A DNA stretch of 64,000 nt from Paragonimus westermani (lineage: Eukaryota > Platyhelminthes > Trematoda > Plagiorchiida > Troglotrematidae): the NCBI GenBank assembly GCA_008508345.1, contig QNGE01000289.1, positions 261,611 through 325,610 of the forward strand, in the 5' to 3' direction. Position numbers and translations under genes: made by a program. Positions 1-11,099 of the stretch are shown here, in pieces. How positions within the stretch are numbered: position 1 is the first letter of the stretch; each line of letters opens with the position of its first letter. Under the pieces are notes generated by a model. The model was not told the DNA's origin. It saw only the letters and a list, made by a program, of their open reading frames with translations, and ran no database searches.

Positions 1-824
1 TACTGATGGAAGTCCGCTTTTATAAACCAAAGTAAGTTGAATTTAGGTGTGAATTCTGATGAGTCATTAAGGAACGGTTCCAGGTTGCAAGCAGAAGGAA
101 TGGTTACAACAGATGTAGAAAAAGACTAAGAAGGGGAATAGTGAGAACTCTGAAGTTTATTGTTGACAAGAAAACGGTGGTGCTGCTTGAGTGTTAAGAT
201 GTTGGTCTGTGTAGGCTCTAAACCTCTAGGTACTGTGCTCAAAAGAAAGTAATACATGCTACCGACGCGGTATAACATACTACTGGAAGTTGCTCTGCCA
301 AGATGATTTACGAAAGCTAATACGTTCCCACAGTTCGGTAAAATGAGATATGAGTTATCTAAGAATGTTCGGCGTGTCCACCGTTTGGGTGAGAAGTAAC
401 GAGTGAGATTTACAAAAGCGACTGTTGCAGATGAGTGAAAACGTAACTAATGGTGCTGTCATCCAGATCATCAGCACAGAAGAGCATTTTTAAAACATTC
501 GCCAGTTTCCTCAGCGACGTTCATTAGGTTGCGTCATGCCACAACATCGGTAGATTGAGGTTCAAATGGAGTAAATTATCTTTTACGGGTGAGTGCTAAC
601 GTCGGATGAAATAAAATCCAACCCGGGGAAAATCAGAGCGATTGAAGAAATATCCACTCCGAAGTAAGTAAAACCGGTTAGTCGGGAGAACAGAATGAAC
701 AACTACATGGGTCGTTTTGTACCCAATAAGGTGAAGGGTGACGTGGAAGTGAAGAGTAACGAGAGGCATTGAAGAAAATCGAGAGTTGATAGTTTATACG
801 CCGATGCTTGGCAATGTAACGCAC
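1..824. other. Left edge, no gene recognised
   Basis: No exon, RNA gene or recognisable element was found on either strand. A short match to the hammerhead strand CTGATGAG lies near position 55, but the partner GAAA box and stem I are missing, so it is not called. The SLC46-like gene on the minus strand may run through here. Confidence 0.4.
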
Positions 825-927
825 CTTTTCCTCTTCTAAACGTTCCATTCGCGGCTTGGATGCCATACTCGGATCCTTGCTGTACGGCTTCACCCAGTCT
901 ATTAGCACGGAGTCAGGGAGAACACGA
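825..927 (-). CDS. Candidate exon, charged loop or tail, function unknown
   Basis: A minus-strand open segment of 1 nt plus 34 codons lies between a good 3' splice acceptor (pyrimidine-containing tract ending in CAG at 930-928) and a good donor (AAAAG then GTGCGT at 824). The peptide is hydrophilic and contains DSVLIDWVKPYSKDP followed by a run rich in Glu, Arg and Lys. It has the strand expected for a later exon of the SLC46-like gene at 4497-24718 and could be a cytoplasmic loop or tail. Its entry phase (2 nt needed from upstream) does not follow directly from exon 3, so at least one further exon would be needed between them. It could also belong to another gene or be a chance open frame. 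Confidence 0.3.
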
Positions 928-3589
928 CTGCGTAGAAACACGCTGTTATGCCTATTACCAGTTCGACAAATGAATGAAATGTACGTAAATATATATCATG
1001 AGCTAGTCGCCAAATATAGCCAAATACACGTTGAACCAATGCCCAGTGGTTTAGACCACTTCGCGGTTAGGTGGCCCAGTACGGTCAATTCCATAGCCGT
1101 TACCTTCTGATTAGCTCATCGGGTTAGAACGATACCCACGCCCACCTTTATGCCTCATCCCGGTTGGTTCAACTGGAAAAACGTGCACGCCAGCGTTTGG
1201 TTGATGAACGACTTCGTCAGCCGTTACCGATGATCTGATTAGGTTGTTTTGATGATGTTGTTTCCTGACACTCGGATTATGTGACATACCTCGACTCCAT
1301 ATACAACCAGCAGTGGTTGTACGCAGTATTGATGAAGTAAGTCAAACGAGTTTAGAAGTCGACTGCTGACAGACGTCAGAGGGCAGTGTGCGCAAGATGG
1401 AAGAGAAAAGGTAACCGTGATTCATGTCAGAGAACAATCTAATTAATAAACCTTGGAGGTGCAAACCACGATAGTCATGAGTCACAAAATCTTGGTCCAA
1501 ACTGACAACAACACGCCTCATTCACTTTAATAACGTCAGCGACGAATGCATATCGGTCTTCAGAAGTGTAATGTACATAAAATTTACCAACTGGGATCAA
1601 AACTACATAGCGCTAACAATTGCCATGGACTACCTTCAAAAAATCGAAGGAACTTAACCAGACTTCGAAGACTCTCCTATACACATCACATCGACGTAAA
1701 CATGGAAAGACAGTGATAGATAAACCATCATGCAACGGAATGCAGAAGCCGTATTCTATGTCAGAATGCAATCCTGAACGGATAGCCTAAAGAACTGAAA
1801 TCGCCGACGATGAAAACGATGTTTTGTTTCAATTTTCTAGACGAGTTAACACGTTGGGAGGCACCGATCTTCGAACGAGATACGATACTGGTACCAGAAG
1901 TAATATACCAATCTATGCTGAAGAATGCATATCGTATGTGAATAACTGTATCAATATAGCCCGAAGACTGGTGTTTTTTGGGAATGTAGACCCATATCAG
2001 TGGATTTGCAAAAATTCGAGGAACGAAACGACATTATAATATTGTAAGCCGACTCACTACTCCAGCACGTGCGAATTCAGGTAAATGAACAAAGTCGGGT
2101 AGATTTACCAAGATGATTAATAGTGTATCACGACTTTTGAACACAGAAGGCAATGTTAAAAACATGGTCATTCTATCATAAGCCCATTGTTGCTATGTGT
2201 TAAATACAGAAAGACAAGACAGCGCAATGAAAGTCATCTGGATTAAATCTCGATTTCAGAAGTGAAAGGGTTTATGGTTTACAATTCATACGTGGTACCG
2301 ATTATTGTCTTTGGCCTATATCAGTGGACAACAGATAAAGCTGTTTTAGGATGCCGTGACAGACAACTAAATAGTCAGACCAATGGCTAGCAAATTGTTC
2401 GCTTACTACGCGAGCGCACGCCAACATGAGTCAATAGGACACTGTGGTGGTGTACGAATTCAAATTGGTTCGGACCGGAATTCCGAAACCACGAGGATTT
2501 ACCCTAACTGATCTCGTAACCGAGTCAGGTTAGTGATCGGTGCCCACGGAGCACTATAACAAGGTTGCACTCGCCAAATTACGAATGGAAGCTTTGTTTA
2601 GGTTGCCACAGTTATATCTGTAGTTCGGTAATAGCGGAAGGCTAATCGAGAGCGAACAGCTCGGCAACCGATGGGCGCTGCAGCGCTGGGACCCAGTGTA
2701 GTGAGGATAGACGGTCGCACTATACTACTGACACCACCACTATTCAATAGCGAGGCGACAGCGTGGGTCGAAATGGCCGCGGGACAAATACGGGAGAGAT
2801 ACGGGAAGGATCATTGGAGGGCAGCATCACATGGAATGGCTTTTGCTGCATGAGATAACTGAGACTTGGTGTCCAAAGCGACAGGAACATCCTCAGATCA
2901 GTGTTTTGTGCAAATGAGTGTTTTTGCTCGTAGTCATGTTGGGACGCATAACTCGTGTATTGGTTTCCTCAAATAAACAACCTCTCAGCCATCCGCCTCC
3001 TCGGTTCACAATACCAGTATTCATTGGGGAATCGGGAAGAGACAGAGTAAGAAACACTGTATCTCCTCAGCGCACCGACGTAAGCTTTCTCTAATTAACG
3101 CAGGATGGATTTGCACACCTATTAGTAGAGTACGTTTCGACCCGGAATAAGACTGGTTAAAACACAGTGCAAAAGTGCTCAGTCAATGTGGTATTCTTCC
3201 ATCTCATTCGTTAAACCATTATGGGTACCTTTCCCATAATAAAACTGAATGGTCATTACGTAAAGCAATGGGATATTCCGACACGCCTGAGAGATAATGT
3301 CCTGGAACTTATGTTACATTCCTGATGTTACACTATGTATAGATTATAGTCCCATTACGATCCCTATATGAAGCCCGACAAACACTCTGATGTTCTGGAG
3401 TTAAAGGAATGGTACACTTTAAGTTGCGTACTATCATTCTGGGATTAAAATCACGGGATACTTCACGTTACACACGAGCCAAACAGACTTGATTTCTGAT
3501 GGGTAGCACGGCATTTTGGTTTTCCTACACATTAAACATCACCAGCAATTAATTGCACCTGTCGCATTCTCAAAAATTTGGAGGTCGAT
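928..3589. other. Non-coding or unassigned sequence
   Basis: About 2.7 kb with only short, unrecognised open frames on both strands, for example 1824-2039 and 2671-2853 on plus. None shows a known motif or convincing splice borders. Further exons of the minus-strand transporter may be hidden here, but none could be supported. Confidence 0.4.
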
Positions 3590-3598
3590 CGAAAAGAA

Positions 3599-3643
3599 GT
3601 ACTAGTCTCGAGTCTCGCTCTCACTAGAGCTCGTCGGTAGTGC
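3599..3643 (-). ncRNA. Degenerate hammerhead ribozyme in SINE copy 1
   Basis: On the minus strand the core reads CCGACGA (3637-3631), against the consensus CUGAUGA with one U4-to-C change; position 7 may vary. Stem II is a perfect 5-bp hairpin, GCTCT-AGTG-AGAGC (3630-3617). The GAAA box is GAGA (3616-3613). Stem III contains the palindrome CTCGAG (3612-3607). Cleavage would fall after C3605. Stem I pairs 3638-3641 with 3604-3601 (four Watson-Crick pairs) plus 3643 with 3599 after one mismatch. U16.1 is A and A14 is G, so this copy is probably inactive, but the fold is clear. Confidence 0.7.
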
Positions 3644-3662
3644 ATACCCTTGCCACGGCCGG

Positions 3663-3715
3663 GACTAGAACTTCGGTCGTGATTTCATAAGGCAACTGTA
3701 CTGGCCACTGCGCTA
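3663..3715 (-). promoter_or_regulatory. RNA polymerase III internal promoter (A and B boxes)
   Basis: The A box TAGCGCAGTGG (3715-3705) fits the consensus TRGCNNARYGG exactly. The B box GTTCTAGTC (3671-3663) departs from GTTCRANNC at one position. The spacing of about 33 nt between the boxes is normal for tRNA genes. No full cloverleaf was found, so this is a SINE head and not a functional tRNA gene. Confidence 0.65.
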
Positions 3716-4164
3716 TTCGCCTCACACTAGGCGCGATTGAACCATCATGTGTGAACACAGTCACACCCGCTTGTTTTCGTCAGTTAATATATCCATGTAA
3801 AGTATGTTCCCAGAGGAGTTGACTCGTTAATCTATTGGACGGAAATCGAGAAATGTAAGCAACCATTTAACCGAAATACACTTTTTTTAAATGTCCAGTG
3901 ATGGGACTTCAGAAAGCAGAAACTCGTTACACCTAAAACTGATACAAATTGGGCCTGATGACACTGGGTTTCTGCGTGTGTGCTTCGAACAAATCAGAGG
4001 TAAACTGGGAGAGAAAAGTCAAAAGTATCGTAATTGCTTTTAATTTCTTCCCAGAGCAAACGGGCGAATGGTTATTAAGTGCATTACTTCAGCCTCTACT
4101 AAACCACACCAGCCATGGTAACAGAAGTGAATCGGGTAATTGATCAACCCAAAAACAGTATACG

Positions 4165-4379
4165 TCATGCGGAGGCTTTATGCGTCTTGGTGGCTTCGTG
4201 GTTCGTCTTTACAAATTCGAAGGAAAGTCCGTAGTCATCACCATTACATGCGACACGGTGAGGTTTGAAGCATTTACTCATGAAGTATGAAAGAAGTCTG
4301 TTCTGCGCTTTGTTAGCACTTCCACTCCACAAACAAAACACTAGCACGTAGTACGGCGAAAACGACGGGGTAGAAGCAT
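4165..4379 (-). CDS. Possible fourth exon of the SLC46-like transporter
   Basis: A minus-strand open frame follows a weak acceptor (ACAG at 4383-4380). It begins with two nucleotides that complete the 1-nt overhang left by exon 3 (4497-4760), so the phase fits. The intron between them would be only about 117 nt. The peptide begins ASTPSFSPYYVLVFCLW, which could be a membrane helix, then becomes basic and ends at a stop at 4165-4167. The acceptor lacks a pyrimidine tract and the helix is short, so this may be a chance frame. Confidence 0.3.
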
Positions 4380-4496
4380 CTGTACGCGTGAACTTATAAA
4401 TAATCAAATCGCCCTGAAACTATTGGAAAAGTATTCGACCTTGAGGTCACATCAAAAAGAGAGAAAAGGTAAATTAGACACTATCTGACAGCTTAC

Positions 4497-4760
4497 CCAG
4501 TGAGCTATTGGCTGCGGCTGCGGCCAAAACGATGACGGTGTCGAATGCGCCCAGTAACAATAAACGTCTACGTTCCTCACGACCTTGTCTGAAGCCTGCG
4601 ATCTCAGGAGATTGATCTGAATTCTCCACGATTCTGGTAAGATCGGTGAAGCATACATTAACTTGCACAATGAAAGAGATCATTCCACCACCCACGATCC
4701 CAGAGAGAAAGGAGCCAAGAATTAAAAAAGTCACCGAGAGTTCCAGCAGAATCATGAGTA
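4497..4760 (-). CDS. SLC46-like MFS transporter, exon 3
   Basis: This minus-strand exon of 264 nt (2 + 87 codons + 1) lies behind a strong acceptor, TCATCTTTTTTTATAG at 4776-4761, and ends at a GTAAGC donor at 4496. It encodes two hydrophobic stretches, LLELSVTFLILGSFLSGIVG and, after a polar loop, LLLLGAFDTVIVLAAAAA. Between them, SFIVQVNVCFTDLTR sits where SLC46 proteins have the short motif after helix 4. The charged run REERRRLLLL resembles the start of helix 5 in that family. It takes the 1-nt overhang of exon 2 (CTA, Leu) in the correct phase. It is part of a plasma-membrane or lysosomal solute carrier; the substrate cannot be told from sequence. Confidence 0.65.
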
Positions 4761-5678
4761 CTATAAAAAAAGATGAAACAACGTAACAATTATGAACTGG
4801 GGAAGAGGGAAAACACATTGCAGTAGCGGTCGGGTAGTTAGGAACAGTACTTTTTCACTAAACTCAGGCTGTATAGTATTTCTCAGGACCTCGATGTGTT
4901 AGCCAAATCAGCGAAATCATGGAACAATGGAAAGAAAGATGTGAACTATCTAATTTTCTGAGCCAATAACTATGGTTTTTGAGAGCGAATAAGCTGGAAA
5001 GCGTAGGGTCATTTGCTTGACTTGGTCTATCCCAAATTGGACACACATCGGGAGTTAAACACCTGAAATCTTCGATTTGCCAGAACCAGGTTTCTCACAG
5101 CTTGCCATCTGAAAGATCAGTTTACACCACTTTTATTGAGTGTAGTAAGCCTTCCGGAAATATACTTGTACAAATCCATTTTCTCCAACTTATGGTTGGC
5201 TAGCTCGTCCAACTTTATGAATAAGCCGGAATTACATTGTGCAAGTTACACTGATAAAGATTTTAGGTTACATTAAATTAAGATCAATATATTTTCAACG
5301 TACATCATCCGGTAGGTTCTTCCTTTACCCAATTGTGTACGCAAGAAACTAAGCTAGTAACGGATTTAATCAAACCGTCTAGAGAGAAAATAAGTAAGTC
5401 GCATTGTGTCTGTATCATCATCAGAAACTTTATCAACTGGACGGCAACCTCTTCGACCACCAATCTAAGGGAGAGGATACGAAAGACTGTAAAAAGTCGA
5501 CGAGAACTCTGTAGAAACCAAGTGTCTCTCTTTTCCGTCCTCAAGGTTATCTGGGAATAAAATGTCAACCATCCCTAGTGTTCTGAACAGTCTCACCAGT
5601 CAGCTGGGCAGAAGCCGTTCCAATACAGATTGAATGATGAAAGGTCCACTACCAAATCTGTATGCTAAACGGCGCCGT

Positions 5679-5680
<2 letters not shown>

Positions 5681-5718
<38 letters not shown>
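5681..5718. repeat. (AT)n microsatellite
   Basis: Nineteen uninterrupted AT units inside intron 2. Confidence 0.98.
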
Positions 5719-5721
<3 letters not shown>

Positions 5722-6492
5722 ATTCAATTGAGCAGCACACAAAGTAGGCGAGCGACCTCGTAGTTCGACTTATATTTATAATAGAACCAGACAAACTTAT
5801 GACCACTCAAAGTCGAACAACTGACGTTGATCAATCAGCTTGTCAAAAGCGACCAGAATTGTCCGCTTTTGTCAGCAAATGACCACGCGGATCGACCTGA
5901 ATAGCTCACACTCTTGTGCATGAGAGGAACTCAACGTTTTTGAGATCTGCAGTCCTGATAACCATGCGGTCTTCTAAAAAAAGTGGTACAAAGGCCCCAG
6001 CCAGCCCAACTGAGCTTTTTATTTTCAAATAAACTAATGGATTGAGAAAAATGTACATTTATCGCTAACACGCCCATCAGCATTGTGACCAACAATATTG
6101 CCTTGACATTTGAGTGTGTGGGTTACATAATTAAATTTGAAACACTTCTTTCAACAGGAAGCGCCTTCAGAAGACAGAATGTAGTTATTCCTGGGGGGAC
6201 GGTACTCTCACCTAAGAAATCCATTTGTCGTGGGTGTAACACCATCAGTGAGACAACAGCAACCCATCAAAATGGACAAATCAGTCACGTCTGCAAGACC
6301 GCGAATGAGGATTCTTCAGAATAACTTTAAGTGTAGTAAAGTATAGAAGGGATGTAGAATATAGAATGACCTCGCTTGTAATTTACTTTAGTGGTCATGC
6401 ATCTATTGAACAAATATGGAAAAAACACGCCGAGGTAAAAGATGATAGAATTAAATAGTGTTAAACCACCCAGCATTTACCGCCGTCCAACA

Positions 6493-6508
6493 GTGTGTGT
6501 GTGTGTGT
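6493..6508. repeat. (GT)n microsatellite
   Basis: Eight uninterrupted GT units in intron 2. Confidence 0.9.
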
Positions 6509-7595
6509 ACATGTGGGTAGAGATATTACCACAATACCGATGTTTGGACAAAATCCAACTAGCTCCGATTTGAATCTATTGATGGGCAATCGGAGGTTTT
6601 GGTAATTTCCAGTGGATCGTTGCCAACGTTGATCACAACCTCAACATTCCAATAAGCACTTTGGTCAGACCTTGTCGAATAGAAGTACGGAACCAGATAT
6701 GAATTTCCACCTTATTCTCATGAAGCAACCGTGCTGACAAAGGCAAAAATGAATCACACTCGGTGCGACCGGAATACAATACGTTCAGTGGTTCACTGAC
6801 GAACAAGGTTGCCTCAAGAAAACGAGGCCGATTGTTTAGTCCCAGTCCTGACAAGGATATGCACCAGTGATGAGCTCTAATGAGAAAGTAACACTAGTGT
6901 GGTGCTCCTTCTTGAAACAGGTCAACCGGAAAGTCTGTCCTACTGTGGAAGCTGCGACCAAAGTTGACTGATTTTCAACTTGAAATTAACTTATATTTTA
7001 CTTAGACCAAGGACTTAGTCAGGAAATAGGCGTATTTCAAAAGGCGGTAACCAATTACTTCTTTTTTCAAGGACTTTAAAAAGTGGCAAAGCGTGGTTTG
7101 TTTTTTTACCATTAACAAGCAACTGCATTACCCACAATATTAATTCCAGGTGTCAAGGGTTTTGAACCAAATCTCTAGCATAACCCGCGCACTCAGACTT
7201 GCATACTAGAACAGTCTCGGTTACCATTCGGTTGGTGTCAGATTGACGTGAATCCGATAGCAAAACCAGTATAGATTAAAACAGTAAACTACATTATTTA
7301 GCCGGGTTTAAATAAGAGCTAAGCTAACAGGAACGAGGAGTGAAGATTATCTAGGAATTGATTCATGTACTATGAAGATCCGTTCAGAGGCCACTGAGTA
7401 GGCAGGCTGAGTGCAGTCTGGAGTGACTGCTATACTGTTTCTACCTGGGAGTCTGAGCTACGGCTCTCGAAGGTGTGTTTTTAACGGCGGTAGCCAATGC
7501 AAAGTATTCCGCCTGTCGTACAAGTATTTCTAGGACGGAAACTGACATGTTTGTGACTAAATAAATGTATGTTATTATTATTAACATTAACTCAC

Positions 7596-7798
7596 GAATA
7601 ACAACGTTATGTAAACCCTGCCCGAGTAAGACGACTCCAATGGCCAGACGTCGTCCGTATTGATCAGACAGTCGACCAACAACAACGGAGGAAAACAACC
7701 CGGATATCAAGGAAGTCAGTCCGACCATCGACAGGAGACGTGCCGTTTCGGCTTGAACATCAGCTCGCTTATCACTTATTGGATCGTCATTCAAACTG
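7596..7798 (-). CDS. SLC46-like MFS transporter, exon 2 with motif A
   Basis: This minus-strand exon of 203 nt (1 + 67 codons + 1) runs from an acceptor (CCCGTTTTAATTGGTTCACAG ending at 7799) to a perfect GTGAGT donor (7595-7590). It begins with an acidic, polar stretch (LNDDPISDKRADVQAETARL) like the loop before helix 2 in SLC46 proteins. Then comes the helix SMVGLTSLISGLFSSVVVG and the hallmark MFS loop 2-3 motif A, GRLSDQYGRR, with the Asp and Arg residues that gate MFS carriers. Helix 3 starts at LAIGVVLLGQ. The Leu-Phe-Ser-Ser before motif A also matches SLC46A1. It joins exon 1 and exon 3 in phase. MFS membership is near certain; SLC46 is the best subfamily fit by eye. Confidence 0.75.
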
Positions 7799-9054
7799 CT
7801 GTGAACCAATTAAAACGGGAGGTATGTGATCCAAAGCACTTCGTTCATTGGGAAAGCAGTGTTCAGCAACTGTTCAAATCAGTATGAGACCTGAGGATGA
7901 ACAACAGTGTAGAAAGCTACACACGTTTTGCACACAATCAACGAACTGTAACTGAGTTTGGGAACAATAGCTACTGACATAGAAGAGCTCCCATGATTCG
8001 TCGAGTTTTCTTCTAATCGCATAATCACATAGCGATCAAAGGCAAAACATGAGTTATTTGAAGGTCCAAAAGATGGGTGAGAAATCAGCCGGAAACCGTA
8101 TGCTCATGAGCTTGCCTATAGCTGTGAACCCTCTGTGAGGATCATAGACGTATATGGGGCTAGCATCTTCAGTACACCTGCTTCTTTCCCAAATAAACAC
8201 AAAACACACATCACCAAAAACACAGATGATAACGCACCAAAGTTGGCAATGTGCTAAGAATTTTCAAATGAATAATAGTCAATAATACCACCGTGTAAAG
8301 GAACTACAGCACTGACGGTTTATACACAGTACAGCAAACCAGAGCATTACCAATAACCACTAGCTAACGTTTGTCATATTCTGTTGTTCATACAACTGTC
8401 ATAAGAGCTCAGTTCAAACGACAAACTAGATGTTCGGATAAAATGACTGGTAACAAACAAAAGTGCCAAGTGATTGCATGGTAGCGAAGTACAATATCAA
8501 AAAAGGACATGAAGTTAGAGTGCTGGACGCATTCGCTGCGAACTAACCGAGAAGCTAAAAAAAGTTACGAAATTAATAGGACATTCCGCTCCAGTCATCA
8601 TGTGTGAGTGCTCATTCTTCCTGTATTACCATTCGTCAAGAACGCTGTTTTGGATGCAGCATACAACTGGCACGATAGCATACCGCGTGCACAAACTAAG
8701 GTTACCTAAGAGAGATAATTGTCCGGACAACCGTTCACAGCAGCGGCTGGTGTGTGATAAAAACAGACAGCTATTGAGTTAGTTAGGTTGTCGATTCAGA
8801 TAACCAGCCAGGTAGGAACAGTGGGTAGCCAACCTAAGGTAAAAGTGTTCGGAGAATGAATCCACAATCTGTTTGCACCACACTCCAGTTACATCAAAGT
8901 AGCTGTGTTATGTGCCCCACTTTGACGGCGTGCGATTTTATAGTTACACGCTTTATGCAGTAGCAACACTTGAGCGCGACTTCCAAGACACGATGTCTAA
9001 TACACACAAGCGAATGTGGATGAACGTTTATATCCGACAACTGAGCTGGGCGCA

Positions 9055-9192
9055 ATACGAGATCATTTGCACAGTAGTCAATATGCGTGATTCATGAAAG
9101 CGAGACCAGAGTTCCGGTGTCTGTACTGACAAGCCTATGCAATTCTGATGAACCCTAACAGGGACCAAACTCGAGTCTAGTAGTTCTTTGCG
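9055..9192 (+). repeat. SINE with tRNA-like head and hammerhead ribozyme, copy 2
   Basis: This is the same SINE family as 3590-3722, here on the plus strand. The A-box equivalent TTGCACAGTAG is at 9067-9077 and the B-box equivalent GTTCCGGTG at 9111-9119, both more decayed than in copy 1. Co-linear blocks shared with copy 1 include CAGT-G-CA, ATGAAA, AGTTC, CAAG--TATGCA and CTCGAG-CTAGTA-TTCTTT. The element ends near 9192, after which the two copies diverge. It lies in intron 1 of the transporter, antisense to it. Confidence 0.7.
9139..9183 (+). ncRNA. Hammerhead ribozyme in SINE copy 2
   Basis: The first core strand CTGATGA (9145-9151) is perfect. Stem II is the 14-nt segment 9152-9165, with a CCC/GGG helix. 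The second core strand is CAAA (9166-9169), a single G12-to-C change from GAAA. A15.1 (9169) pairs with U16.1 (9176), and C17 is 9177, giving the usual GUC cleavage triplet. Stem III is only the palindrome CTCGAG (9170-9175). Stem I pairing is weak here (AATT against TAGT) but strong in copy 1. A change at G12 normally abolishes catalysis, so this copy is probably inactive. Confidence 0.6.
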
Positions 9193-10357
9193 AAACAGCC
9201 GCCTAAGACACCAGTAGAAAAGCAAAAGCTTCAATCAGGTGTGAATGATGTTTAGCTTAAAGCAAACTTTTCATGGGAACAAAATAATTGATAACATATA
9301 CTGCATTCACAGGTGGAACAGCGGCGACACTATGAATTCTTTAAAAAAATCAAGGATAAGAGCACCACTTGGTCAGGAATCCCTTGACTCGTTGTGAACA
9401 AAAAAGTAGCTGAAACACAAGACTCAACTTGGGCAATAACCAGCATGTCGGAGATAGTTTACAGAGTTTCAGCAAGTATAATCAAAAGATAACACGGTAT
9501 TCTCGTTAGGATCGATGAGAATTAGATCGAAGCGAGCTCCTTGAGAAACTATAACTCTGGGCCAAATAGAGACACAAATATGGAGGGATCAGCATAAAAA
9601 TAACCTTGACTATCCACCAGTCAACGGATGACATCACATACAACGAAACTGAAAAACGCGATATGATTTATGCGCAGCATACTAAGGTTTGTTATACCAA
9701 CTTACAGTAGATAGTGACGGGGTCCAAAAAAAAAGGAATTAGGAGGAGATAGAATGTGTTAGACCTGAGCCAGAGACAATGCATAGTTGAACGTAATATG
9801 TGCATTCTTTCGGTATTCAAGAAATATATTGGAATTTGACGATCAATAAGGTAAATTTGATTGATCCTGCATCTAGTTCATGCATCTACCAAATGAGAAC
9901 ACTAATAAAATGAGGTGCAGAATTTATTTTAAAAACCTCATTGAAATAACAGGATATGTAACAGGCGCTTTAGGTTCCCATTAAACTTACAGATTCTCAT
10001 GAAAGTGGACTGCCCGATTAACTTCATAGGGTAGACCGGCATCTTTCAACAACCTGTTGATAGAGAAAGACAGAGAGACTAGCAATGAATGCAACTGGGA
10101 TTGGTCTTTAGCAATAAAAGTTCACGAAATTGCTATCCGAGGGCTGTTACTTTGAAAACGCACTGTCCTGTAAATCAGTTAACACGATCGGCGTCGTTTT
10201 GGTAGTCAATAGTAAGGTGAAGCATAGTCATTGATGCTAAACGCAGTGGGATCAATACCACTGCCGGAGTACCTCACCATTTGAGACGAAATCAACGGAA
10301 TTAAGAAGGAATACCTGCGTTATGAAGCTATCTTAAACATCATATGAACTACTGTTG

Positions 10358-10667
10358 TGACTGCAAAGAAGCTTCGCCTGCAAGGTTGTTTATTGTATCA
10401 AATCCTGCATATGTTATGCTAAAACATAGAACCACGAACGCGTACACTCAATTACATGGCTGATGCATACTCACACACACACACTGGGCCACAATACATT
10501 ATCGTTCGTCTTGGCGGCACGTCCCCCATAATGCGTACACAGTGTTTCAACAGTCGCTTCTGGTACTTCGTCCTCTTGGCGTTGATGCTTGCCTTTTTAG
10601 TTCCCATATCTGCTCCTAACTTGTAAGTAGTATACTACTTACCAACGAAGCTGTCCATTACACAACA
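10358..10667 (-). repeat. Gypsy 3' LTR
   Basis: A 310-bp direct repeat of 14505-14798. In element orientation it begins TGTTGTGTAATGG and ends GCAGTCA, giving the expected TG...CA termini. Its start abuts a clean polypurine tract, which fixes this boundary. The best-conserved block is the stretch around GTTATGCTAAAACATAG, followed by an (AC)n run. Confidence 0.85.
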
Positions 10668-10681
10668 CTCTTCTCTCTTCT
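10668..10681 (-). other. Polypurine tract of the Gypsy element
   Basis: On the minus strand this reads AGAAGAGAGAAGAG immediately before the 3' LTR terminus TGTTG. This is where plus-strand DNA synthesis is primed in LTR retrotransposons. Confidence 0.8.
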
Positions 10682-11099
10682 GAGGTTCTTTGGCTCCTCT
10701 GGATGTGCCGACGAATTCTCTCTGACCGCCACAGTGTCGCCTCTCGGACTACTGATCCTTTGCTGATTCGCCGCTCGAGAATATCGTGTCACTATGGCAA
10801 TTCACTGTCAAGCACTCGTTTCGTCTCACCGTCCGCTTGATCGTGCATACTGAGTCTCGTTTGTAAATTGCTAAACACGGAGGTTTCCACTTGGCACAAG
10901 TTTTCTTGACCCTGGGATGTTGGCACCGACGGTCTCGATATTCCACCCCATCTCCTAGGTTGAACATTCTAGCGTTCCCGAGCCGCTGTGCTGCCGATTG
11001 CTCCTTTGCATGTGCCTGCGACGCTTCCGAATTTCATCTGACTTCTCTTCTTTCGGCAAACAAGTCTCCATCAGAATCGCTGCATTGTGGCCATATTCC

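Larger units (their letters stand above)
3590..3722 (-). repeat. SINE with tRNA-like head and hammerhead ribozyme, copy 1
   Basis: Read on the minus strand, this segment starts with a tRNA-like RNA polymerase III promoter: an A box TAGCGCAGTGG at 3715-3705 and a B box GTTCTAGTC at 3671-3663. A hammerhead ribozyme core follows at 3643-3599. A second copy in the opposite orientation at 9055-9192 shares many blocks in the same order, including CAGT-G-CA after the A box, ATGAAA, AGTTC at the B box, CAAG--TATGCA, CTCGAG and CTAGTA-TTCTTT. The layout of a pol III promoter followed by a hammerhead is that of the schistosome SMalpha SINE-like retroposons. Family membership is inferred from organisation, not from a database match. 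Confidence 0.75.
4818..7595. other. Intron 2 of the SLC46-like gene
   Basis: About 2.8 kb between exon 3 and exon 2, with no recognised coding sequence. It contains an (AT)n tract at 5681-5718 and a (GT)8 run at 6493-6508. Short open frames on both strands (for example 5305-5568 and 6085-6324) carry no recognisable domain. Confidence 0.5.

Noticed and set aside
54..85. Hammerhead-like CTGATGAG near the window start
   Set aside because: The GAAA strand and stem I are absent, and the flanks do not match the SINE copies at 3590 and 9055.
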